Origin: Owenia fusiformis
Taxonomy: Eukaryota; Annelida; Polychaeta; Sabellida; Oweniidae
Length of the DNA: 64,000 nucleotides
Reading direction: 5' to 3'
NCBI GenBank assembly: GCA_903813345.2
Contig: CAIIXF020000008.1
Span: 25,778,822-25,842,821 of the forward strand
A program made the position numbers and the translations under genes. Shown here piece after piece: positions 47,201 through 58,000 of the stretch; positions within the stretch are counted from its first letter, which is position 1; each line of letters begins with the position of its first letter. The notes below the pieces were generated by a model that was given only the letters and a program-made list of their open reading frames with translations, did no database searches and was not told the origin of the DNA.

Positions 47201-49745
47201 TAAATAAAACTAAATATTCGAGTTAAAATTAATTACAAATAATACAATTGACAATCCTTAATATTTTCTCGTCTGTGTATATCAGTTGAATATGACAAGG
47301 GGCTCTGTGAAAGAGTCTAGAAAGTGGGTGCGACAACGAAAACGCATGGCCGAAAAGCGCGACAAAGAAGAAAACGGGGAGGGTTTGAAATGTCTACTTT
47401 CTGGTGATTCTAATTCTGTATATCGTGACACAACCTTTTTGAATATAGAATTGCATTGAAGCGCACATTAATCTGAACAAAAGTTTTAAGAAGATTCCAC
47501 GAATATTAAAACTTTTGCAATTATTTGGAGGAGCATTGCGCATATTTATCGCGTAAATCTTTGCATTTTGTCGGTAAAATGAACAATTACAATGTTACGC
47601 TGTGATGTACAGTATCTGACGTCGTATCAATATATTCTTCTTTTTAACCTGGTTAGACAATCAACATTGGTTTATTATTGAAGTCTAGCATATTTAGAAA
47701 AGATTGACATCGAAAAAAAATTTCTATTTTTTTCAAAAAGTTTTTGCTACCTTAGTCACATCACTAAATATTTTTGATATGCTAAAACATTGAAGTGGCC
47801 CATTAAATATGGCATTTTATTATCGAAATAGTGTGTCCTTTGTTCAATCTTTGCATTGGTGTTAAAAAGATAATCTTTTTTGAAATGCATTAAGAAATAT
47901 TTAATGATTAAAAAATTTCAAAAAAATGGCGGGAAATTTGAATATTTGAGAAATGAAATGATCACAACTTTTTTTCGAAATTTTTTTTTTTCAAAAATCT
48001 CTAAAATAACTTGAAAGTCATGACAAATAGTAAATGAATGATAAAAAATTATTTTCAAACTTTAGACGGGGACTTTAACTAAACATACATATATGCTCCA
48101 ATCATATTAAATAGTGTGTTTATTCAAACATGACTGCAAATCAAAAAGGCTACAATTCTTGGGCTTTTATTTGATTATCACATGCCCAATTAGTTCTGTG
48201 TCACAGATGTATTTTGTTATCAAAAGGACATGAGAATTTTAAAGTGATTTGATAGAGAATGCTTTTTGGGGTGGGATTTGCTAAACCAGGGAGTTGTTCT
48301 GCTTCTAGTATTTATTTCAAGCATGATTTATTTATCATTGATTAATTGTCAAAAATAGCAGTCATCTGAGTTAACATTTGTTTGATGGGATTTGCTTTTT
48401 TGGACTGTTTATTGTGGTCTCCAACTTTTTTGTGACGGTGTTCAGAGTTTGGCATCTGTAACAAATGGCAGGTGGTGACATTTTGCATGTTAATGCCTTG
48501 TTTCTATAATTCCAGTGCTAACCTGTCTAAGGCAGCATGGGGTGCCCTAGAGAAGAAAGGACAGCAGTTAATGATACGATCATATGAAATAGGAGTACTC
48601 TTCTTACCACAAAACTATGTAAGTTGAATAAAAAATGTAACATAGAAAAAAAGTAATATTATTATGTTGGTGGTTGGCATCCAGCGTTTGTTCTCTGCAG
48701 CAATTTACAAAAACTTCCAAAATGGTGACATTTTGTCATGTTAATGCCATGTAGTAGAATAGAATACAAATATTCCAAATTGATTTGAATTTTGCAAGCA
48801 TTACGTCATTATCTCCAAAGAAAAAAGTTTGTCACTGTATAATGTTTTGTATAACATAACTATATAAAGTTAAAGTATGCAAAATTTCATGAGCAAACTC
48901 CTGTTGGTTGGATGTTTTTCTACAGAACATCAAAATGTTCTGGAAAAACATGTGAGGTACCGTTAACATATTATGTGCTTGCTTATTGAATACAACATGA
49001 TATTGCTGACTTTTCTGCTCACTTACATACATTTATTTTTAGGGTTTAGAAAAGTTCAAAACACTCGAACATGCTTCAGAGGACCCATTAGCATTCCCAG
49101 TGCCTTATGATCTCCCACCAACACACTATGAAAAGTCAGGTAGGATATATTATAAACAGTATTTATATATAATTGTTGAATATTTGCTATATTGACATGA
49201 TTAAAGGGAATGTAAGTCAAATATAAGTCCATGGTTTAACTTATAACACTTCTCCTGTGATACAGTATCATGAGGCCAGAAAATCAATGAGTTTAGTCAA
49301 GTCATAGTATTGCTTACTTACAACAGAAACTAACATTCTTTTGTTCAAGAAATTTTGTTTCTGTTCTCCACATGAGCAGTAAATGTATATATTTCAACCA
49401 ATCAGTGATGGGGATATGGCATGACATGCAAGTCATGGACCAATAAAATAGAGATTCATCTTTACATTTATTGGGATCACAATTCCAGTCAAGGCATTAT
49501 TGTAACATGCAAAATGCCACTACCTCCCATTTGTAACAGACACTGACCGCTGTACACCATCCACAAAATAGTAGGAGACAATGACAGTATGTCAGCACAG
49601 TGACATGAAAACTGCTCTTGAAGACATATAATAGAGTCCTTATTCATTTTTTTAATTTTTTGAATTTACAGATCGCCCCTGGGTGTGGGATATTCCTTAT
49701 ATGGACAAACCAGACACACATGGCAACAAGTGGTGTCCACAGTAG
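38214..49745 (+). CDS. TDP1: Tyrosyl-DNA phosphodiesterase 1
   Basis: Thirteen exons: 38214-38423, 40813-41701, 42236-42279, 42851-42906, 43169-43300, 43706-43798, 44358-44522, 44911-45169, 45530-45645, 45947-46054, 48516-48618, 49043-49139, 49672-49745. All have GT-AG introns, phases agree throughout, and they give 781 aa (human about 608). The enzyme hydrolyses 3'-phosphotyrosyl bonds left by trapped topoisomerase I, and other 3' blocks, in the nucleus. The phospholipase-D fold is seen from about residue 340. The first HxK motif is H443/K445 in GTHHTKMM and the second is H670/K672 in PHIKTY. N693 is in [10 protein letters not shown], and the end is DTHGNKW. The family-typical SWPVxGQFSS and [14 protein letters not shown] segments are intact. 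The N-terminal ~340 residues are extended, acidic and Ser-rich, with a Cys/His cluster, two acidic helices and a PPSKKQR basic patch (likely NLS). The donor of exon 6 is duplicated in its intron. Confidence 0.97.
38640..39010. repeat. Dispersed GTCACGCATTTGC words in TDP1 intron 1
   Basis: At least seven copies of CACGCATTT or its reverse AAATGCGTG/CACGCAAA occur in both orientations within 370 bp (for example near 38672, 38690, 38728, 38798, 38850 and 38996). This suggests a decayed inverted-repeat element. No gene is supported. Confidence 0.45.
39596..40355. mobile_element. Element whose terminal inverted repeats are 15-bp tandem arrays
   Basis: The left end carries about six AACCCAGTTNTCCRA units (39601-39690). 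The right end carries three inverted AACTGGGTTTCGGA-like units (40298-40352). The outermost text GGGTCAACCCAGTT pairs with AACTGGGGTGTACCC. It lies in TDP1 intron 1 and is non-coding. Confidence 0.6.
40813..41701 (+). CDS. TDP1: TDP1 exon 2: disordered Ser/Asp-rich N-terminal region
   Basis: A single 889-nt exon encodes residues 71-366. Four SDSD clusters are visible (101-106, 158-163, 222-226, 243-247), as are a DIIIDE SUMO-interaction-like motif (251-256), a Ser-rich run before residue 330, and the start of the catalytic fold ([11 protein letters not shown], 342-352). It explains most of the extra length over vertebrate TDP1. An in-frame ATG at 41197 lies inside it and is not a gene start. 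Confidence 0.9.
43789..44255. repeat. Tandem duplication covering the TDP1 exon 6 splice donor
   Basis: The block starting AACACAGGGGTAACCATGG (the last bases of exon 6, the donor and following intron) occurs at about 43789 and again at about 43998. The copies are about 85-90% alike through CTAGATGGCAATATCATCTAA. The second copy carries a ~45-bp insertion. The duplicated donor at 44007 would add GGG TAA, an immediate stop, if used. Confidence 0.85.
44611..44811. mobile_element. MITE with AAAAGACAAGTCTCG termini
   Basis: AAAAGACAAGTCTCGATTTG at the left and an inverted CCAAACCGAGACTAGTCTTTT at the right form a TIR of about 20 bp. The same family occurs at 60611-61003. It lies in TDP1 intron 7 and is non-coding. 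Confidence 0.7.
46303..47629. mobile_element. Long-TIR element in TDP1 intron 10
   Basis: TGATACGACGTCAGATACTG plus TACATCACGG at 46303-46332 is repeated inverted at 47600-47629 (28 of 30 bases). Partly matching AACCAATG text lies further out on each side. A 55-codon frame at 47292-47459 is basic ([17 protein letters not shown]) but matches no transposase I recognise. It is probably a non-autonomous element with a gene fragment. Confidence 0.65.
47292..47459 (+). CDS. Short basic open frame inside the intron 10 element
   Basis: 55 codons, Lys/Arg/Glu-rich in the first half, with base composition more G-rich than the surrounding intron. ATG to stop is intact. The function is unknown. It could be a captured exon fragment or chance. 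It is listed because composition changes sharply at its edges. Confidence 0.25.
   Translation: MTRGSVKESRKWVRQRKRMAEKRDKEENGEGLKCLLSGDSNSVYRDTTFLNIELH
48264..48412. repeat. ATCCCA-family fragment in TDP1 intron 10
   Basis: GGTGGGATTTGCTAAA at 48271 and GATGGGATTTGCTTTT at 48386 match the ends of the ATCCCA family. The ends are in the same orientation, so this is a rearranged or solo-end relic. Confidence 0.4.
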
Positions 49746-49971
49746 AACAGAACATCAGCTTTATGACTTTGACACTGGCATTTATAGACAATCATTGAAA
49801 TAAATATAAATTGCTCATATCTGTAGAGCTACTTATAGCTCTATATCTCAATGAACTGATTAATGAAATATTAGGGGTGTAGGCTATTTTATTTGTTATT
49901 ATATTCAAGATTTTTAAATATAATAATAACTGTTGTTTAAAATGATTTGTTTATATATTACATTAGATTGA

Positions 49972-49977
49972 AATAAA
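49972..49977 (+). terminator. Poly(A) signal of TDP1
   Basis: AATAAA 227 bp after the stop codon. A minus-strand AATAAA (50018-50023) lies only about 45 bp further on and could end the convergent gene. Confidence 0.6.
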
Positions 49978-50017
49978 GAAATTATAAATATACAATTTTC
50001 TAGATATTTTTCTTTAG

Positions 50018-52001
50018 TTTATTGTAACATAACATAGTTGCAAAGAAAATAAACATAAAAGATACAATCATAAATATATATAATAGTAAGAGGCTTATTT
50101 ACAAGGTTGTCGTATTCTAATGTAAAAATATAAGGGCTGATCCCTAATTGCCTTAAAAGCAGTTCCATTAGTCCTGTACCAAAAGGGCCATAAAAACAGT
50201 CACTCTTGTGCCATAGAGACCATGAAATGCCAAATCCACATTGTACCATACAGGCTATAAAGGGGGAAATTGGTATACAACTTCCTAAAGGAGAAAAATA
50301 AAAGCTTTGTACATTGTAATACTGGGGCAGGTAAGAATCAGTTCAAGAGATACGTGTGCTAGCTTTGCCAAATGAAGAAAGTTTTAATCGAGATAATTCA
50401 TAATATCTAATCTAATTAAAGATTTATCTAAAAATAATTCATCATCCTTATTTCATGCCATTTTCCCACAAATTGGGATGCCCAATACAATTAGGACTTG
50501 CACATAATCTTTTAATGGCTTCTTGCTTCATTTTTTCCTCAGAGAAACATTTTATCCTGAAGCAAAGTGATAACCGTAACTTTATAATGCCAGTGCATTG
50601 TTAGTATAATGTATACTCTGTACTGCATACTCTACATTTCTATACATTCAAATATTACTGCACAGCAACATCCAAGGAAAAATATTTGACAATCCTGGAT
50701 TGTATTTTCTCTTCAAACATTATTAACTACGTCACTGTACAGTAGTTTCATTTCAAAATATAATTCTTGTATTCTGGTTTATGCAACACATCATTCCCTT
50801 GCTGGCCATATGCTCATAAACTTCATATTGGCAACTTATTCAACATGTTTATACTAAATGACTATACTCTCAAACACAATGTAGCCTACATTTCTGGCAA
50901 ATGTAATATAGAAAATTTATTTTCTGAAAATTCAACATTTAATCTCAAGCATATAGCACTAAAATTGATATGTACATTTATGTTCAGAGTGAAATCTCCC
51001 CTAAAAACTAATAAAATGGAAAATTTACCAATTTATAAGACCACTGACTACCAGAGACATTAGCATCCTCATCAAACATGCAAGACAATTACATGATAAT
51101 AAAAAATAAATTATTCAGATTGATTAAACATTTACTGAAATACATGCAATGTGCCTAACTCACTAATCTAGATGCCCAATGTAAGCCTCTTCATAAATTA
51201 TTGTCTCAAATATTTTTAACCACACTGGACGGAATATTTGATAGTTCAGAATATTACTAGAACCCTATCTACATCTAAAACCACGACTGCTCTCAAGGGA
51301 ACTTTGAATTTTGTAATATCTGAGGATTGGTTCTGCAAAGCAAATCCAGATTTGCAGACATGTATCAAATGCAGTACACATATTTTTCCATCATAAAATG
51401 TGCCTCCACATCTATATATGTTGTGTTGTCAGTAGTTTCACTTCAAAAACCACATGCCATTCTTCCATAAATTTTAAATACATCATCTGTATTCCATGGT
51501 GTATCTCACATTGTCTGGGGTATTTCTTAGAGTGCAATTTTATTGCTTGATGTAATCCATATCAACAAATTTATATTATCCTAATAATCCCAGATGCATT
51601 CTTTCTCTTGCCCCTAATCTGTATTTTCCAGGTTGAGCTGAAACATGCATAAACATATTATATTTATTTCTGAATGTAAGATCATTTGTATGAACCTAAG
51701 ATAACATTTTTAATCACACTGCTCATTAGTAATAACTTTTTATAACAAATGGCTTTTCTAAAATTCAAACACGCTTGATTTTAATTTTATTACGAAACGT
51801 TTCACAGTAAAGCAAAGTTCCCAATTACAACTACATAGTTGTCATATTTCTGAAAAGAAAGTACTCCTACTTAGCATTATTAAGGAAAGTAATTTGTAAC
51901 CAAGTGTGTGTTAACAGTACACAAACAGTGTTCGCATTAATAGTATGGCATAAACAGTATTGTAGAATCATTCATGAAATACACATCATTATGAATTCAC
52001 C
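50018..52001 (-). other. Probable 3' UTR or downstream region of the unrecognised convergent gene
   Basis: No coding exon is seen in 2 kb. Minus-strand AATAAA signals occur near 51784, 51660 and 50018. The frame at 50767-51063 (plus) has no recognisable domain. Confidence 0.35.
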
Positions 52002-55000
52002 TTAAAAGAGCATGTTTCTCCCTGCACTGCCACCTAAAGCTGTCCCAGGCAACCCCAGCGCGTTGTGTCTAGAACCAAAGCCACCATAGCGTGAATAACC
52101 TACATGATGATGTTAGAAAAGGTTAAACACAGCAAACAAAGTATGTTTAGCAACATTAGTAAAACACTACTACTCAAGCAAAAATGTTAAAGCTATTACA
52201 AGATGGTTATATTAGAGGGATTCAGTTAAGAGATCACTCAGTCAAGAGAGATAAATTGGTATCAAAATGGGCCTCCATTTTTCATACTTTCGTTTCCAAA
52301 AGACGCTAAAATTTAGTATGGATTCAAAATACAGTATTAGTAAAACATTACAAGCAAGCAAGGGAGGTTATAGCTAAGATTTCAAAAGAGATGGTTAGAC
52401 AAATTCACTAGACAAGGTAAAAGTCAAGATAAGAGATAAATTGGTATAAAAAGAGGCCTCCATATTACATGCATTTTGTTTCCAATGGAAACATATTAGT
52501 ATTTTGCAGTATTAGTAAAACATTTTGAACAAGGAAAGTTACAGCTAAGATTTCAAAAGAGATGGTTAGACGAATTCACTCGACAAGGTTACTCAGTCAA
52601 GATAAAAGTTAATTTGGTATAAAAATAGGCCTCCATATTATATGAATTTTGTTTCCAATGGAACAACTTTAAAGATAACATTAGTGTGGGACTCCAAATT
52701 TAATTCTTTACTTTCAAACATTAAATGAGCTCAATTCAAAAGGCGATTTACTAAATCAAGAACTATCCCTAAGCTGTAGTTTATATTACATTCCTAAAGA
52801 ACTACAAAGTATCGAGATTAATTAGGATGAAAGGTAACTATTTACTAGGCTACTTTAATGAGAAATATCAAGAAGCCTATACAAAAAACAACAACAATGA
52901 GTGAACACATTTGTAGAAATACTTGATTTGCCTTACTTGCTTGCTTTTTCTCCCCATTCCAGTATTTGAATCCATTCCTTGCATGTTGACTGTATATGTT
53001 ATCAAATGTGCGTGGTTTAGGAGGTGCTGATCTGTATCTGACACGACTAGGAGGGTTGCCATGAATCTCTGGGATGACAAAGCCATAGGGAGGGTACTTG
53101 TGGGTGTCATCTTGTTTCACTACACCTGAAGAATACAATGGAACATGTACCATTTAGCTCTATATCATATATTTTGGCTAAGGACCATAATAGTGTTATT
53201 CCCAAGTCTTTAGAGGTTGAGTCTTGAGCTTTTTACTTTTCCACTATTCATTCTGAATTTAAAATCAAAATGGCAATTCAATTCTAGTGCAATAACCAAC
53301 ATTGCCTCAACCATTTTGATTGAAGTCAACCTTTTCTGAATTATATATTTTATAGCCTAAATGAATTCATTTTTTTAAAAATGTGTTTCTCATGGATTTA
53401 AAAATGTAATCGTCCTTCAAGTAAAAAAATGTATTAACATGACAAAATGACACCACTGGTTTGCAATTACAAAACTAACAATTTCTTATAAATGTTAAAC
53501 ACAGCACAGAACATCTTTGGCTCTAACAATATACAGCTGTATATTTATATCATCTGTTGATGATGACATAAAAACAGTTGATTAATTGTAGATTACTTAT
53601 AAAATGCAATTTTTTTCAAAATCAGGTAACTCTAATACTGTGTTCTCTAAATGGTAGCTTTCATCAAAAGATATGGTTGAACTATGATTGTAATATTATG
53701 GCTGGCAGGTATAATAGTTTTATAACAAGAGAAACCAAATACAGTGTAACAATGCTAAGATCAATAGACTTTTCTGCTGCAATCAATGTGAATGTTTATC
53801 TGTAATCATGAATTAATATTTGATAAATATACTACATGTATGATATAATGAAAATCTATTAAACTTAATCATGTGTATAATGATATTCAGTCCCAAAATG
53901 ATCCATCCCTCCAAAACTGTATCCAAAGTAATTATCCAAAGTGTGGGCGCCTTATTTCAACCCAAGTTGAGACTATACTCAAATTACATTATTATCAGTG
54001 ATGCAACTATATCAAATGGGACATGAAACTAACTGCAAGGGAAGAATACATTTACGAGTAATTGTTACAGTCTCAAATATGAATATCATGTTTAAAGTAT
54101 TAAGTCTGTAAGTCTCATCATCCAAGTGAGCTAAGTCTCAGCCTAAGTCATTTTCTTTACATTTCTTCGATTTAGGAGATTTTTCACATTTCTTTGAAGT
54201 TGTACACAATTGAAACTTTATATGTTGACAGGAATGAGATATTTGAAATCCTTTTGCAGAAATTATTAATATCAAACAAATTTTGTTCACCATTTTGGAA
54301 CAATCCTGTTGAACAAATACTTCAACAACTTTGACTTTGATGTCAAGTATAATTCTTAAATTCTTCTCTTAGGGTATTTCTCTTTGTCTGATATTCTTTG
54401 GTGAGGTATAAAAGAGAGATTGTCAAAGTGACTCCATTCATTTTTCTTCAAAGAAATTACATTGTAGTAATAGTAGACAATGCCAAAAAGAGATTATTAA
54501 AGGTGAAAAATATCTCCATGCATGTGATATTTTACTTACCATCTATGAAAGCAATGTGCTGTCCTAGGTTACCAGTGCATTGTCTAACATGTCTCCATGG
54601 AGCACCAGCTCTTCCTGCCCGAACTCTACAAAATAATACAATTTATATCAGAATGACGAATTCAACTTCAAATTTCACATTTATGCATATTATTATTTGC
54701 TTTAAATAATCTGTTCAGATTATGTTAAACGTAAATTGGAATCATTCATGTCTTTACTGACAATTTACTTGCAAGTTAAAATATATATTGTATATGTGTA
54801 TTTCATTCTTCATTAAACCATGTTAAGTTCTATGTGGCTCATACATCCCCAGAGGTTGCCTTTTATTGTTAAATAGGTTTGTATAAAAAACCTCATAGCC
54901 ACCTACCCACGTACGTGGGACATGATACAGTCTTTGAAGGGTTCAATTTTTAAAAAGATCTTAGTTCATTAAATCTTAGTTTATGATGAATTATAGATGC

Positions 55001-58000
55001 ATTTGTAACGACCCTTGATAGCAAGTTGCTACTACATCCCAGCTGGGTTTGATTCCCACTCGGGCATCGAATTTAGCACACTTTCTTTCAATTTCTTTAT
55101 CTGGCTTGTTGGACCTATGCTCGCAGTCGTTAGTTATTTATTCCCCTGGGGCGCCCTCGGGTCATTACACATTAAAATGCATCCATATGCCTTTATTTAT
55201 GTCATCTGTCTAGTCATAAAACCAGAACAACGGCAACGCCAAAGCGTAGCGAATCCCATCAAACAGAAATGGCTGGCATTTTTACAAACGAAGCGCAAAT
55301 ATCATAAAACAACACACCAGAAAGGCCACCATTTTCAAAATGGTTGCTCACTAGCCAAGTTGTCATCAGAAGAAATAATATGCTTTTAAGTAGCCACCTC
55401 TAAAATTTTTGAAAAATCGCACACATGCTTGTAAAATAACACACATAAAAATGGTGGCCATTTTTCAAAATGGCCGACTACTCCCTAAAGTTTTATTAGA
55501 CAATGTGCCATGCTTAAAGTATTCACATATCAATTATGAACAAAATCGCTCCACTATTTTTCGAGTTATAGTAAAATATGTTAAAATGGCGGCCATTTTT
55601 CAAAATTGTTTTCAAAATGGCCACCTTCTACCAAAAGTGTCATAGGACAGTGTGCCATGCTTATAGTATTCACATACCAAATATGAACAAAATCGCTCCA
55701 CTACTTTTCAAGTTATAGTGAAATATGTTAAAATGGCGGCCATTTTTCAAAATTGTTTTCAAAATGGCCACCTTCTACCAAAAGTGTCATAGGACAGTGT
55801 GCCATGCTTATAGTATTCACATACCAAATATGAACAAAATCGCTCCACTACTTTTCGAGTTATAGTAAAATACGTTAAAATGGCGGCCATTTTGAAAAAT
55901 GGCCGCCTTCTACCAAAAGTGTATTTAGACAGTGTGCAATGCTTATAGTATCCACATACCAAATATGAATAAAATCGCTCCACTACTTTATGAGTTACAG
56001 CAAAAATCGTAAAATGACGAGTAAAGGCCGCCATTTTTCAAGATGGCTGCCATATGCTTCTTTAATATCTACATTTGTAGCATTATTAACGTCCTTTATA
56101 ATTTTTTTACATTTAAAACATATTGCTATTACAGTTTTACATATTGCACCTAAATTACCGTAAAATCGTCACTAAAATGGCCGCCATTTTGAAATGAGCG
56201 GCCATTTTGAAAATCGGCTTTCGAGCAGAACTTCTAACCCCATAGGGTATATGTGTACAAAATATGAACAAAATCTGGCCAACCGTATTTGAGTTATTGC
56301 CCGGACGGACGGACGGACAGACGGACGGACGGACGGACGGACGTACAGACGTACGTACGTACGGACGGACGGACGGAGGCGTTCCCTATATCCCTCCGAA
56401 CTTCGTTCGATGGGATAATAAAGCCAGAATTGTAGAAATGTTAATTATTTGAGCTATTTTGAGATTTAATAATCTTTAAAATTAAACCCTTCAATGACTG
56501 TATCATGTTCCACGTAGGTGGGTAGGTGGGTATGAGGTAGGAGGTTTTTTATACAAAGCCTGTTAAATATAAGTTGATGTGTACTTACATAGGAGGTTGG
56601 TCAGGGATTGGATTCCTAGCTTGGTTTTTCCTATGATATAACTGCCTGGCTAGATCCTGGTAATAATCAAACATTTTCTGTCGCTTGCTAAATTCAGTCT
56701 CTGGCGTCACCCTGCGCTGGTTGTATGACATCAAATCGGTGTCATGTGTGATATCATTGACATCAGGAAGTCTATTTCCTGTGTAATGGTCACCATACAT
56801 GGACTAAAATTACAAGTATAATCAAAATTTAATTCTTGTCTTTCAGGAATCTATACAACTTATTAGGTAGCTTAATTTTTTAAAGTGTAAAAATAAATAA
56901 ATAAATACATAATCAATGAATAGTATAATATATTATCAATAAAATCAACGATCAATCAATGATTTTTTGATTAATGTATTTATTTATTTTCATGGTTTGA
57001 AATAAACAATACAAAAATGTGTGCATAAGCCAAATAAAGTCATATACCTAAATCAATGTAAATAAAAAAAAAATATAAATCAATAGGCAGCCATGCCCCC
57101 ACCTCCAATTCTCAGCCACAACAGAAAGGAGAATGGAGGGGAGAAGGACCAGGGGCATATCAGTCAATATATATAAGTATAGGATATCCTATGATTTTGA
57201 GAGATATCATTTTTATCTATGAGTTGATATCAATATCTGGACGAGTGAGCGTAGCGAATGAGTGCAGATATTAATATCAACGAGTGGATTAAAATGATAT
57301 CACGAAAAATCATAGGATGTTCTATTTATCCCATAGTTCACCTAACCATGGACGTAGTTGATATACGTTTATGACCAAACACAAAGCATTTCAAAACAAC
57401 ATTCAGTTTTATTTTGTCATTTGAACTGTATACCCAAAACATAAATCATTTCCATATTTGTGACGTCAAGAAATCACCATGTAAGCCCATGTAACAATGC
57501 ACGTCACATTTGCGGGAGTTTTCAAATCCGTGGAAAAAAAGTGATATCTGTGGAATATTCTCCGTATTCCACAGATATCGCTTTTTTCCACGCATTTGCA
57601 AAATATCATAAATATATATACGTGTTATTCCACAGATTTGACCTTAACTATGGGATAATATGTGATAACTTACAGAATTCCTCATCTTGCTGAAGTGGTC
57701 TGCTACTTGGTTGTCTGTGAGGGGAATATATTCCACCTGGTCATCCGAATCTGGTTGCCAGCCTGTATGATCACTCCTGAAACACATAGCAACATCATCA
57801 TATATACTAGTATGCCCAATGGAGGTTCATATACCCCAGGATGCAAACTACATCCTGAATACAAGGTTTTGTATTGTCATTTCCATGAGGCGGGAATTTG
57901 GAAATAGTGACATAAAACTGGGTGATATATTTTGGGATATTTCTTACATTTACCTGTACCAACGAAAATGATTATCAAAATATACTTTATTCCCACCCAA

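Noticed and set aside
53578-53805. 75-codon plus-strand frame
   Set aside because: Intronic to the minus-strand gene, no domain, ordinary length for AT-rich DNA.
55015-56034. Plus- and minus-strand frames across 55.0-56.0 kb
   Set aside because: They lie inside the ATCCCA-family element and follow its ~165-bp tandem units; no transposase motif.
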